Shown here: positions 6,842 through 14,462 of the stretch, one piece after another | Position numbering within the stretch: the stretch's first letter is position 1 | Layout: each line of letters begins with the position of its first letter | NCBI GenBank assembly: GCA_910574635.1 | Contig: CAJTCG010000002.1 | Coordinates: 310,001 to 374,000 of the forward strand | Source of the DNA: Oscillospiraceae bacterium | GTDB taxonomy: Bacteria > Bacillota > Clostridia > Oscillospirales > Oscillospiraceae | Length of the DNA stretch: 64,000 nt | Reading direction: 5' to 3' | The notes under the pieces: generated by a model | What the model was told of the DNA's origin: nothing | Database searches by the model: none | What the model saw: the letters and a program-made list of their open reading frames with translations, nothing else | Position numbers and translations under genes: made by a program

Positions 6842-6916
6842 TGGAAGCGGCAGAGGGAATCGAACCCCCATCCCCCGGGTCAAAGCCGGATGCACAACCC
6901 GCTGTGCTGTACCGCT
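6842..6916 (-). tRNA. tRNA-Gln(TTG)
   Basis: Loop CTTTGAC, acceptor AGCGGTA/TGCCGCT, encoded CCA. Confidence 0.87.
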
Positions 6917-6919
6917 ATT

Positions 6920-7006
6920 TGGTGGGTCAGGTTGGATTCGGACCAACAGTGTTTCTAATGTCACGGTTTTACAGACCGCTTCCTTCACCAATTTGGATAC
7001 TGACCC
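6920..7006 (-). tRNA. tRNA-Tyr(GTA)
   Basis: Class II tRNA with loop CTGTAAA, acceptor GGGTCAG/CTGACCC, encoded CCA. T-loop reads GTCCGAAT. Confidence 0.9.
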
Positions 7007-7009
7007 ATG

Positions 7010-7085
7010 TGGTTGCGGGTGCTGGATTCGAACCAGCGTCTTCGGCTCATGAGGCCGTTAAGGAAACCACTCCTCTAACCCGCAA
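7010..7085 (-). tRNA. tRNA with CAT anticodon, third copy
   Basis: Loop CTCATGA, acceptor TTGCGGG/CCCGCAA, encoded CCA. The weak T1-A72 pair is reminiscent of an initiator, but the anticodon stem GGC/GCC is not the initiator GGG/CCC. Met, Ile2 or initiator identity is unresolved. Confidence 0.8.
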
Positions 7086-7087
7086 TA

Positions 7088-7279
7088 TGGTGCGACTGAC
7101 GGGACTCGAACCCGCACTCGTTTCCTGAGCATATCAATGAGGACAACCCGCTTCCCTACACATTTCAGTGAACCGGAATCCCACCAGTTCTCGGCATCTC
7201 TGCCTTTCGGTGCCTCTGGAACCTCTGATTGCGACCGGCATCCGTTTTGCCGCGCTCTCTCCATTTTAGCTACAGCCGC
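7088..7279 (-). tRNA. tRNA-like gene with an insertion of roughly 115 bases
   Basis: Acceptor GCGGCTG pairs with CAGTCGC, followed by an A discriminator and CCA. The D-arm is normal, and CGGCA/TGCCG forms an anticodon-type stem around AAACGGA. The T-arm (GCGGG TTCGAGT CCCGT) follows only after a long extra stretch starting at the variable region. Loop position 33 is A, not T. It may be an interrupted tRNA or a tRNA remnant fused to another RNA. Confidence 0.45.
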
Positions 7280-7283
7280 ATAT

Positions 7284-7369
7284 TGGCGGAGCAAGCAGGA
7301 CTCGAACCTGCAACCCTTTTGGGGCACCCGCTTTCGAGACGGGCTGACTACCAATTATCGCATTGCTCC
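7284..7369 (-). tRNA. tRNA-Ser(CGA)
   Basis: Class II tRNA with loop CTCGAAA, acceptor GGAGCAA/TTGCTCC, encoded CCA. Confidence 0.9.
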
Positions 7370-7378
7370 ATATGAAAC

Positions 7379-7445
7379 ACCGCTCCTCTGCCCTTATTCC
7401 TCAAAGCTCAGGGAGATGTGTTAGCCTGCTGAGCAGAAGAGCGGT
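7379..7445 (-). ncRNA. inter-tRNA hairpin segment
   Basis: ACCGCTCCTCTGC pairs with GCAGAAGAGCGGT with one internal mismatch, enclosing about 40 bases. It fills the whole spacer between two Ser tRNAs. Confidence 0.45.
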
Positions 7446-7452
7446 ATTTTGA

Positions 7453-7544
7453 TGGCGGAACAGACAGGGCTCGAACCTGCAACCCGGGTTTCCCCAAGCA
7501 CCTGCTTTCCAGGCAGGCTGGCTACCAGTTACCAAAACTGTTCC
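7453..7544 (-). tRNA. tRNA-Ser(GGA)
   Basis: Class II tRNA with loop CTGGAAA, acceptor GGAACAG/CTGTTCC, encoded CCA. Confidence 0.92.
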
Positions 7545-7560
7545 GTATACGATTCCCACC

Positions 7561-7690
7561 AAGTCCATGCTCCCGGCGGACTCGGCGCCACGCAAGCACC
7601 TCCGAGCCTTCCTCCACGCAAAGCACCGGAGGACGCATCCATCCCGGGCCCTATACATCGCCGGCAGGACGCATCCTACGGCATGGACTT
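7561..7690 (-). ncRNA. structured non-tRNA segment, 130 bases
   Basis: AAGTCCATGC and GCATGGACTT form a perfect 10-bp closing stem. Inside, GGATGCGTCC occurs twice (each a small hairpin), as does a GCTTGCGTGG-like motif. It shares the overall plan of the 3902-4029 segment. Confidence 0.45.
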
Positions 7691-7749
7691 GGCAGGCGTT
7701 ATTTAATGTGGGGCATCCGCCACACCCACACTGCCGGAATATCCGGCGC

Positions 7750-7825
7750 TGGCGATTCCTGCAGGGCTCGAACCTGCGACCCCCTGGTTAACAGCCAGGC
7801 GCTCTGCCAACTGAGCTAAGGAACC
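7750..7825 (-). tRNA. tRNA-Asn(GTT), copy 2
   Basis: Loop CTGTTAA, acceptor GGTTCCT/AGGAATC, encoded CCA. Confidence 0.92.
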
Positions 7826-7848
7826 GTACACAGCGAGTTTTGCTTCTT

Positions 7849-7885
7849 ATGCAGCTGCCAGACTCGCCGGTCCTGGCAGCCGCAT
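7849..7885 (-). ncRNA. inter-tRNA hairpin segment
   Basis: ATGCAGCTGCCAG pairs with CTGGCAGCCGCAT with one interruption, giving a long stem between tRNA-Asn and tRNA-Ser. Confidence 0.4.
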
Positions 7886-7886
7886 G

Positions 7887-7983
7887 TGGCGGCGAGGGCG
7901 GGACTCGAACCCGCACATCCGGGTGTTAACCGGATGACCTGATTAGCAGTCAGGGGCCTTACCAAATTGGGCTCCACCTCGTC
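7887..7983 (-). tRNA. tRNA-Ser(GCT)
   Basis: Class II tRNA with loop CTGCTAA, acceptor GACGAGG/CCTCGCC (one mismatch at 2-71), encoded CCA. First tRNA of the array. Confidence 0.88.
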
Positions 7984-7998
7984 ATATTGATTACAAAT

Positions 7999-8026
7999 AG
8001 TATAGTTTGCCAGACCCATTTGACAA
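7999..8026 (-). promoter_or_regulatory. sigma-A promoter of the tRNA array
   Basis: On the minus strand TTGTCA and TATACT are 16 bp apart, ending 16 bases before the first tRNA. Confidence 0.65.
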
Positions 8027-8138
8027 TGGGCCCCTTTCAGGGGATTCTTAAAAAAGCATGCAAAAACACCAGCGGCGGCATCTCTGCCACGGCTGGTGTA
8101 AAATCCGCTATGTGTCCTTCTGGAGCTAAATTGTACCT

Positions 8139-8270
8139 CTAACTCCTGCAATGACAGCCATACGGCTTTGCACCAGCAAAAATAGGCGCATCAAACTTAG
8201 ACTCGCTATTTTCGCAATAGCAGTCCAACATTGAACTATGATTCTGTTTCCATTGAAATATAGCAGCCAT
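8139..8270 (-). CDS. possible 43-aa cysteine-containing peptide
   Basis: An ATG with GGGAGA 6 bases upstream opens a 43-codon frame (starts MAAIFQWKQN). It lies about 115 bases downstream of the innermost of three tandem promoters and before the tRNA array. Five residues are Cys or His near the C-terminus. No family is known; it could be chance. Confidence 0.35.
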   Translation of the reverse strand: MAAIFQWKQNHSSMLDCYCENSESKFDAPIFAGAKPYGCHCRS

Positions 8271-8382
8271 GGCTGTCTCCCTTCTGGCGCGATGGCACAA
8301 CGCCGAATGATGTGCTTATTATACATAGTGTTATCTCCCCTGTCAAGGGGTTTCGCAAAATTTTTCTTTCGCTTTCACGAAT

Positions 8383-8596
8383 ATGGTATGCAAGGGTTGA
8401 AAATCTTATTCGCCAGATAGGCCCCGGGCCCGAAGGACACCGGAGGACAAACTGGAACCCAGCTTATACCCATATAGTATGCATGCCCACAAAATCCTAT
8501 TCGCCAGAATCGGGACAACGGGCCGGTTCGCAAGGTTAAGCTCTTTGGATGGTTTTCGTGAATATTATATGCAGAACAAGAAAAGCTTATTCGCCA
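8383..8596 (-). promoter_or_regulatory. three tandem GCATANNAT promoters, 90-bp period
   Basis: Reading the minus strand, GCATACCAT (8383-8391), GCATACTAT (8474-8482) and GCATATAAT (8564-8572) are each preceded, 16-17 bases upstream, by TGGCGAATA then AGNTTTTC. The rest of each 90-bp unit is not conserved. They point toward the small ORF and the tRNA array. The whole 8271-8624 interval holds nothing else I can identify. Confidence 0.6.
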
Positions 8597-8624
8597 AAGC
8601 TGATTCGTGGACCTTAGCCCACCT

Positions 8625-9857
8625 CTACTCTGCTCCCTTTTTCCTAAAAAGCTTCTTGAGTGCATCACCCAGCTTCTTGAGCGTTTTGCCATCCAGTTTG
8701 CTTAGTTTCTCTACCATTTCCCGGCGCATTTCATTCGCCCGGTCGATAGTAGCCTCCTGTTCCTCTGCGGTCATGGTAGCCAACAATGACGCACAAATGC
8801 CCCTGACACTCTCCATCTTATCCTTGGCGCCCAGGCCAGATAAGCACATTGTCATCTCCTCCAGGGCAATGAATTCCGCCGCTTCTTGCTCCTCTGGTGC
8901 AAGCTGCATGACCAGCCTGTCAACAACTTCGCCCATTGTCCTTCCCATCTCTTCTGATGCGTCTTTCAGGGCCTGAGCTGTTTTCTTCGCCACAGTCACG
9001 GTGATGTCTGCTAACACGGCAGATTTATCTATGGGCTCTTCATCGTCTTGCCCATACAGGTTTGCCGCCGCATAGAATTGGTCTACCAGCTCAGGACTGC
9101 ATACAAGGATATTCAGGAAATCAGCCAGGTGGGTCAGGTCAAACTCGCCCTGCCCCAAAATGGCATACACAAGCGGCTTCATTTCAGAAACGGGCAGTGA
9201 ATTGTCTGTCCCTTCCTTCTCAGGCGTCTCCCAGATAATTTGCTCATTCTGAAAATCAAAGGTGATTTTATCTGGCTCTTCCTGAGGAAGTATCCGCCGG
9301 ATATCCACCAGCTTGCTTCCGTCTGAAAACTCAAAGGATTTTCCCGACAGAGCCATCTGCATCTTAGCGTACGTGTTTTTAGCGCTCTGAATTGCGTCCT
9401 CAAAAGAGAATTTTGTATTGGGGTTTTCCTCCCTATAGTCCGAATATACCTCCTCCATTTCAATGAGACGTTTGTCGGATTCTCCAATGATGGCGTCAAT
9501 CTCTTCCTTTAGCTTCTCCCTCTTTGCCGGGTCGCGTTCTTCGCGTAGCTGCCCCGCCAGCTTCCGTTGCCTGGTCTCAGCCTCGTCTTGCTCAAGGCAC
9601 TGCTTCGCAAAGCTGATGAACTGCTCCTTCTTAGCAAGATATTGGTGGAACAAATCCAGACCACCCTTCGGTGCAGCAAATTGTGACAACCACTTTTCTG
9701 CAAGGGATTTGCTACTGCCACCAGCAACCAAATCCATAGCAAACAACTCCAGAAGCATCTCTGGAGGCATGGCGACCTGATATGCTTTCAGGTGAAGCGC
9801 CTCATATTCCTCATCAGTCAGCCGGAGTTGAATGGTCCGGTCCCTCTTAATCCCCAT
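8625..9857 (-). CDS. large helical protein with ribbon-helix-helix-like N-terminus, 410 aa
   Basis: ATG at 9857 with GGAGGGGG upstream gives MGIKRDRTIQLRLTDEEYEA, which resembles the strand-helix start of ribbon-helix-helix DNA-binding proteins. The rest is highly charged and helical (coiled-coil likely at residues 65-120) and ends in the basic tail KKLFRKKGAE. Divergent from the XRE regulator, with an operator-like palindrome between them. A plasmid DNA-binding or chromatin-like role is plausible but unproven. Confidence 0.7.
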   Translation of the reverse strand: MGIKRDRTIQLRLTDEEYEALHLKAYQVAMPPEMLLELFAMDLVAGGSSKSLAEKWLSQFAAPKGGLDLFHQYLAKKEQFISFAKQCLEQDEAETRQRKLAGQLREERDPAKREKLKEEIDAIIGESDKRLIEMEEVYSDYREENPNTKFSFEDAIQSAKNTYAKMQMALSGKSFEFSDGSKLVDIRRILPQEEPDKITFDFQNEQIIWETPEKEGTDNSLPVSEMKPLVYAILGQGEFDLTHLADFLNILVCSPELVDQFYAAANLYGQDDEEPIDKSAVLADITVTVAKKTAQALKDASEEMGRTMGEVVDRLVMQLAPEEQEAAEFIALEEMTMCLSGLGAKDKMESVRGICASLLATMTAEEQEATIDRANEMRREMVEKLSKLDGKTLKKLGDALKKLFRKKGAE

Positions 9858-9901
9858 AATGAACCCCCTCCTTCTGTTAACCATGCCCAATATTTTATCA
9901 T

Positions 9902-9957
9902 ACTAATCATATCAAGTCCAGTGAAATCACCAGTGATATGGACATAATATGATTAGT
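9902..9957. promoter_or_regulatory. operator-like inverted repeat in a divergent promoter region
   Basis: ACTAATCATAT (9902-9912) and ATATGATTAGT (9947-9957) are exact inverted repeats, with GTCCA/TGGAC nested inside. A site for the adjacent XRE regulator is the natural guess. Confidence 0.55.
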
Positions 9958-10001
9958 TTGGCAATATTAGGGCCAGAACAGCCAAAAGAGGTGGTGGTAA
10001 T

Positions 10002-10322
10002 ATGGATTTCAAACAGGGTGGGAAAGCCTTGCAGCGAATCAGAAAGGAACGTGGGTTAACTCAGGAAACCCTCGGCGAAATGGCCGGAGCCTCCGCCGTC
10101 ACAGTCTCCAGGATTGAGCGGGGCGTTTTCACCCCATCTCTGCCAACACTTATCAGCCTTTGCAACGCCCTCAGCGTAGGAACGGACACTGTGCTGGCTG
10201 CGTATGTTCACGCCGCCTCCCCTACCCGATGGACACCGCTCGTTCAACGGTTGGAAGGGTTAGATTCCGAAAAGAAGGTCAAGGCGGAGGCGATGATTGA
10301 GAGCATTCTGGATAACATCTAG
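10002..10322 (+). CDS. XRE-family transcriptional regulator, 106 aa
   Basis: Residues 8-62 form a Cro/CI helix-turn-helix: RIRKERGLTQETLGEMAG, then AVTVSRIERG. The C-terminal 35 residues are helical and may dimerise. It probably represses its own divergent promoter through the 9902-9957 palindrome. Followed by a strong terminator. Confidence 0.88.
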   Translation: MDFKQGGKALQRIRKERGLTQETLGEMAGASAVTVSRIERGVFTPSLPTLISLCNALSVGTDTVLAAYVHAASPTRWTPLVQRLEGLDSEKKVKAEAMIESILDNI

Positions 10323-10339
10323 CCCATATTCCCACGAGA

Positions 10340-10371
10340 AAACCCCACCTGGATGAATCCAGGTGGGGTTT
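10340..10371. terminator. bidirectional terminator
   Basis: AACCCCACCTGG pairs with CCAGGTGGGGTT. Serves the XRE gene on plus and the 10376 gene on minus. Confidence 0.8.
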
Positions 10372-10375
10372 GTGC

Positions 10376-10864
10376 TTAGTCGGAGCCGCCCTCCCGCTGG
10401 GCATCCGTAGCCTCGAACCAGTCGGCCCAGACAACATCATCGTTGCCGTAGCCTTCCGAAAGTCGCATAGCCTCCTCAGCAGTATCGGCTTCAATGCTCA
10501 AACTGCCAATGCGAACTACCGTTACATCAAATTTTGCCATATTTATCTCCTTTCTGTTCTCCTTGTTAACGCAATCTCTTATGATGCGGTGGTACAGTGA
10601 TGAATCATACTCCTCCATGCTATCCCAGGGAATAATCTGAGAGCCCGTATATTGGGCAGTGACATCCCCCGAGACATCATAAAGCAGCCCGCCGATTTCC
10701 TGAATAAAATGGTTTTCCACCGGCAGGTACATGGTAACGCCGCCGAACCGCTTGCTCAGAATAAAGGCAAACCAGTAGCAGCAGCCAAACAGGAAGGTGT
10801 TTTGGGCATCCTTGAAATTCCCGATGAAACCCAGGATTTCCTGTCTGTTTGCCCGTTTCCTCAC
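10376..10864 (-). CDS. unknown protein with a possible internal second start, 162 aa
   Basis: The full frame starts MRKRANRQEI at an ATG overlapping the previous stop by four bases (coupled translation). The centre YLPVENHFIQEIGGLLYDVS resembles hypothetical proteins of Clostridial mobile elements. Inside it, AGAAAGGAGATAAAT precedes an in-frame ATG that would give a separate 54-aa product starting MAKFDVTVVR, which resembles DpnD/PcfM-type small proteins. One gene or two nested products cannot be decided by eye. Confidence 0.65.
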   Translation of the reverse strand: MRKRANRQEILGFIGNFKDAQNTFLFGCCYWFAFILSKRFGGVTMYLPVENHFIQEIGGLLYDVSGDVTAQYTGSQIIPWDSMEEYDSSLYHRIIRDCVNKENRKEINMAKFDVTVVRIGSLSIEADTAEEAMRLSEGYGNDDVVWADWFEATDAQREGGSD

Positions 10865-11469
10865 TGCCCGCCCTCCTGTTTTTCAGGCCTCGGCAGACAC
10901 TCGCCGAACACGAATGTGCCGGCCCGAATCGGGTCGATGAACTCTCTCTGGATGATGCCCGCCGCCTCGATGGCGATTCCGAGTTCCTTGTGGAGCCCTT
11001 TCATCTCGTCCATGGTCAGTGCGCCGTAGGATGTAGTCTGGATGTCCAAACTCACGGGGCTATAGTTGGAATCTTCCCGGATGTAGATGTTGGGCCGGAA
11101 CCGGGGCGCATCATCCCGCTTGCGGATATCCAGCTTGTTCCAGGTTGGGAACGCCGACAGAAGAACGGTATAATGGGGACCGTCATAGCGGATGAACCGC
11201 TCCGCCGCCTGACTGTCGCGGAAGAAGTCCAGGACCTTGGTGTAAGGACCATGCCGCATGCCGGGTTCCGCTGCAGCTTCCTCAATGGTTAGTTCGTCCT
11301 CGAAGGCATCCGTCTCGGTGCCGTCCTCGAAGCGAATGCGGAACATCCTTCCGACGTCGAAGATATCCGCCTCCTCTTCGGTCAGTTCCCTCAGAATCTC
11401 TGCCCGCTGTCCACTGCGATGATTCCACTCGCTGTCACCGTTGTGGGTATCAAAAATTGCGTAGCTCAT
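10861..11469 (-). CDS. unknown acidic protein, 202 aa
   Basis: ATG with AAGGAGAAGG upstream. Its C-terminal region AIEAAGIIQREFIDPIRAGT matches AIDAAAVIQHGFIDAIRAET in the 133-aa protein at 44080, so the two are paralogues sharing a C-terminal domain. No catalytic motif is seen. First gene of a two-gene operon with 10376. Confidence 0.7.
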   Translation of the reverse strand: MSYAIFDTHNGDSEWNHRSGQRAEILRELTEEEADIFDVGRMFRIRFEDGTETDAFEDELTIEEAAAEPGMRHGPYTKVLDFFRDSQAAERFIRYDGPHYTVLLSAFPTWNKLDIRKRDDAPRFRPNIYIREDSNYSPVSLDIQTTSYGALTMDEMKGLHKELGIAIEAAGIIQREFIDPIRAGTFVFGECLPRPEKQEGGQ

Positions 11470-11521
11470 GTGACCTTCTCCTTATTATATATAGTAGCAC
11501 TCCTTGGTCATGCTTATGTGG

Positions 11522-11530
11522 GTATTATGC
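11522..11530 (-). promoter_or_regulatory. variant GCATANNAT promoter
   Basis: GCATAATAC on the minus strand, 53 bases before the ATG at 11469 and directly next to a palindromic repeat copy. Confidence 0.4.
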
Positions 11531-11531
11531 A

Positions 11532-11657
11532 GGTTAGCAAAAAAGAATTTCGGATGGTGGCTGGTTTAGACCGTCTGAGGTCCGATACTGCTGGGGAATC
11601 GGTGTCGGGCCTCATGGCTCCCCAAATCTCATACCGCCACCTTTTCTTTTGCCAACC
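11532..11657. repeat. interspersed palindromic repeat, full (copy 2)
   Basis: Both arms are present: GGTTAGCAAAAAAGAAT at the left and TTCTTTTGCCAACC at the right, with inner GTCCGATACTGC and GTGTCGGGCCTC facing each other. Confidence 0.75.
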
Positions 11658-11671
11658 ACTCCCTATATCGC

Positions 11672-11712
11672 AAAAGCCCATCGCCTCCACACAAAGGAGA
11701 CGGTGGGCTTTT
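11672..11712. terminator. bidirectional terminator
   Basis: AAAAGCCCA and TGGGCTTTT close a stem that includes GCCTCC/GGAGAC. It ends the 11714 gene. Confidence 0.75.
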
Positions 11713-11713
11713 G

Positions 11714-11899
11714 TCATTTGAAAACATCCCCATGCTTGACACGGGCAAGGGCCTTGTCCAACTCACCGGAAAACAGGGATGGATTGGCAGCAGCCCAGGT
11801 CCGGAGCTTCGTGGTCCCGGGAATCCTGTCCAGTTCCTCTTCATCAAGAGCCCTGCCCCGTGCTGCCGCGTCAATAAAGCGCCTCATTAGCGTACTCAC
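11714..11899 (-). CDS. small charged protein, 61 aa
   Basis: GTG start with GGGAGGTG 8 bases upstream. The product (MSTLMRRFIDAAARGRAL start if GTG is read as Met) is helical, with acidic and basic residues alternating. No family is recognised. Divergent from the primase-like gene. Confidence 0.55.
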   Translation of the reverse strand: MSTLMRRFIDAAARGRALDEEELDRIPGTTKLRTWAAANPSLFSGELDKALARVKHGDVFK

Positions 11900-11968
11900 C
11901 AAGCGCACCTCCCTTCTTGAGATATCTCATCTTATGCCCGCTCTCCGAAAATCATTTTCCAGCAACCG

Positions 11969-11977
11969 GCATAGCAT
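11969..11977 (+). promoter_or_regulatory. GCATANNAT promoter for the primase-like gene
   Basis: GCATAGCAT preceded by TTTTCC 8 bases upstream, 46 bases before the ATG at 12023. Confidence 0.65.
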
Positions 11978-12022
11978 ACCCCAGAATAAACTTGGCAAAT
12001 ATCTATTCCCAAGGAGGTACAT

Positions 12023-13339
12023 ATGACCATCTCTGAAATGAAGGAAGTTTTGGACGAATATCCAGCGGATTCGCTTCTCGAAGTTGGGATGCCGGACGTT
12101 AAGTTCTATGCCCGGGGCTCGCAGCTGGAGGCTCTCTGCCCCTTCCACGGTGACCACAAGCTGGGGAACTTCGGCTACAGTCTGGCCAAGGACTGCTGGC
12201 GCTGTTTTGTCTGCGGGAAAAGTGGTTCCGGCCCCTATTCCCTGATTATGGCGCACAGAAATTGGTCCTTTGCGGAAACCGTTCGCTATCTCTATGACCG
12301 GCGGAGCAGCTGCGTTGGCAGGATTACCGAGGCTCCTCCTGCCACCCTTCTCCAGAAGAGCAAGAAGGTGAGACTCGTCACACCGAAGCCGTCTCCCATC
12401 CTTGTCAACGATGAGTTCGTCTTCGACCCGAGCCCTACGGCTGAGGACAAAAGCACGGTCTACTCCTGCTTTGCCGCCGCCTCTCCCCTGTCCCCTTCCT
12501 GGACAAAGCACCTGCAGGAGATACGCGGCGTCAGTCCCCTGGAAATCCCGTACTTTTTCCGTTTCCCCTCCAGTAAAGATGAGGAATTCATGAGTCGGTT
12601 CCGCAAGGAGCTCGAAAAGCGGGGTGCGGGGAACCTGTACCACCGCCTCCTCGGAATCCCCGGCTTTTTCTGGAATATCAAAGAGAACCGCATCTCCTTT
12701 ATTGGATATTCCGGCGCTCTAGGGATTTTGAATCATGACGAACAGGGGCTCGTCAGCAGCATCGAGATGAGACTGCCTGATTCCGCCGTAAGAAGCACCC
12801 GGTACATCCCCTTTTCGTCAGAGGGCATCTGCCTGAACCACCCGGACGACTACAAGTACGGAGCAAACGTCGGCTCCGTGGTAGACGTCGTGACCCCACC
12901 CTTTGACAATTCCTCCATCCAGGGAGTCGCCGTGACGGAGGGAAAGTTCAAGGCGCTGCACCTCTCCCGCATGGAGTTCCTGGCACTGAACATCCGCGGA
13001 GTCGGCAACTGGCGGTCTGTGCTCCCGGTCTTGGAGAACCTGGAAAACAAGGGAGTCAACACATCCAGAGTATTCATCGCATTCGATGCAGATTCCAGAA
13101 GAAACCCCGCAGTTGCGGAGAACTCCGCAAACTTCGGGAAGGCTTTGCTGGACGAAGGATACGAGGTATACTACCTGACTTGGCCAAACAACTGCGGCAA
13201 AGGTGTTGACGATGTTGTCAATGCCGGCCAGCGGGGCAAAATCCGCACTGTCGAGGGCAACCGCTTCCTGCAAACCACCCTTCTTCCTTTTATCGAAAGA
13301 GCAAAAAAGAAAAAGCTGGCAGAAGCAGCTGGCGCCTGA
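12023..13339 (+). CDS. primase-like protein, CHC2 zinc finger plus TOPRIM, 438 aa
   Basis: Residues 39-64 have the Cys39-x2-His42 and Cys61-x2-Cys64 ligands of a DnaG-type CHC2 zinc ribbon. A TOPRIM-like domain follows: VTEGKFKAL (Glu306) and VFIAFDAD (Asp355, Asp357). It is shorter than DnaG (about 600 aa) and lacks an evident DnaB-binding C-terminus, as in many plasmid and phage primases or DUF3854-type proteins. AAGGAGG precedes the start. It probably supplies primers for the element's own replication. Confidence 0.82.
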   Translation: MTISEMKEVLDEYPADSLLEVGMPDVKFYARGSQLEALCPFHGDHKLGNFGYSLAKDCWRCFVCGKSGSGPYSLIMAHRNWSFAETVRYLYDRRSSCVGRITEAPPATLLQKSKKVRLVTPKPSPILVNDEFVFDPSPTAEDKSTVYSCFAAASPLSPSWTKHLQEIRGVSPLEIPYFFRFPSSKDEEFMSRFRKELEKRGAGNLYHRLLGIPGFFWNIKENRISFIGYSGALGILNHDEQGLVSSIEMRLPDSAVRSTRYIPFSSEGICLNHPDDYKYGANVGSVVDVVTPPFDNSSIQGVAVTEGKFKALHLSRMEFLALNIRGVGNWRSVLPVLENLENKGVNTSRVFIAFDADSRRNPAVAENSANFGKALLDEGYEVYYLTWPNNCGKGVDDVVNAGQRGKIRTVEGNRFLQTTLLPFIERAKKKKLAEAAGA

Positions 13340-13344
13340 ATCAC

Positions 13345-13375
13345 GACGCGCTCCCATCCGGGGGCGCGTTTTTTT
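13345..13375 (+). terminator. Rho-independent terminator
   Basis: GACGCGCTCCC with GGGGGCGCG followed by seven T, immediately after the primase-like gene. Confidence 0.85.
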
Positions 13376-13399
13376 GACGAAATAGGACTTTTCAAAGCT

Positions 13400-13408
13400 G
13401 CATAGAAT
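13400..13408 (+). promoter_or_regulatory. GCATANNAT promoter
   Basis: GCATAGAAT with TTTTC six bases upstream, about 110 bases before the ATG at 13521. Confidence 0.55.
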
Positions 13409-13520
13409 GATAGCAACATTCATTTATGGGGGCAAATTTTGAACTAGGAGGATAACACAGAATCAGTTTTTGGAGAAATACATATTATTCAGGCACCCAT
13501 ACATAAGGAGGACGCACATC

Positions 13521-14390
13521 ATGAAAAAGCTCATTACCTTCATGGCAAATCTCACCCTCATCCTGGCGCTGACCCTTTCTCTGGCAGTTTCCGCCTTCGC
13601 GCTTACCCCGGCGGACAGTGCTGAGACATCCGTCATCACCTACTCGGATGAGCAGCTTCTCAATCCCCTGGCCGGTGAGCTGCCGCAGAATCCCCTCACC
13701 GCAGAAGCGTTCCACCAGGTGTTCAATTATGCCGCCCGGAACAACCTCTCCACTATCACTATCTCCTACACCATCCCCTACCAGAGCAATTATCAGGCAC
13801 TTATCACAAACTTCCTGTCCGAGACTGTGAACACCTACACCTACCGGTACCCGGAGTACTTCAACTACCTCCGGAAGGTTTCCTTCTCTACCATCAAGGA
13901 AGCTGGTGGTTGGTCCATCAAACTCAACTTCAATTCCAAAAATGGAACTGGGGATACGGAGGCCATGCAGCTGAAGCGCACCGAGGCCGACGCAAAGGCC
14001 AAAGAGGTCTATCAGGGCCTCATCGATAACGGTTCCCTGCATGATGGCATGACGGAAAAGGAAAGAGCGAAAGTCATCCTCAACTGGGTCCTGGACAACG
14101 TGTCCTACCTGGACGACAACTCCGCCCTGAGCCACACTGCTTGGAACGCCTTCTTCAACGGCACCGCTGTCTGTGACGGCTATTCCTCTACCTACCAGCT
14201 CCTGCTGCGCCTGGACGGAATCAAGTGCTGGGGCCAGAAGGGTATGGCTGCCGGCGAGAATCACCACTGGACCGTCGCTGTCCTGGATGGGAAGACCGTG
14301 AACATCGACTCTTCCTGGTGTGACACCGCCAAGAGGGACCGGTTTTTCGCCGTCTCTGATTTGGAATTTGCCCTGACGCACTCCTGGTAA
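13521..14390 (+). CDS. secreted transglutaminase-like protein, 289 aa
   Basis: The first 27 residues are a signal peptide (MKKLITF, hydrophobic core, AVSAFA). The C-terminal 130 residues carry a transglutaminase-like Cys-His-Asp pattern: GTAVCDGYSSTYQLLLR, then ENHHWTVAVLDGKTVNIDSS. Such cysteine-fold proteins act as proteases, peptidoglycan or cell-surface enzymes outside the membrane. AAGGAGGACG precedes the ATG. An upstream in-frame ATG has no hydrophobic start and is less likely. The target is unknown. Confidence 0.85.
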   Translation: MKKLITFMANLTLILALTLSLAVSAFALTPADSAETSVITYSDEQLLNPLAGELPQNPLTAEAFHQVFNYAARNNLSTITISYTIPYQSNYQALITNFLSETVNTYTYRYPEYFNYLRKVSFSTIKEAGGWSIKLNFNSKNGTGDTEAMQLKRTEADAKAKEVYQGLIDNGSLHDGMTEKERAKVILNWVLDNVSYLDDNSALSHTAWNAFFNGTAVCDGYSSTYQLLLRLDGIKCWGQKGMAAGENHHWTVAVLDGKTVNIDSSWCDTAKRDRFFAVSDLEFALTHSW

Positions 14391-14394
14391 CAAG

Positions 14395-14428
14395 AACCCC
14401 CGTAAGCAACTACTGCTTACGGGGGTTT
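14395..14428 (+). terminator. Rho-independent terminator
   Basis: AACCCCCGTAAGCA paired with TGCTTACGGGGGTT, directly after the stop. Confidence 0.85.
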
Positions 14429-14462
14429 CCGCATATCTTCCGTAATTATTCCCTCCTGATTC

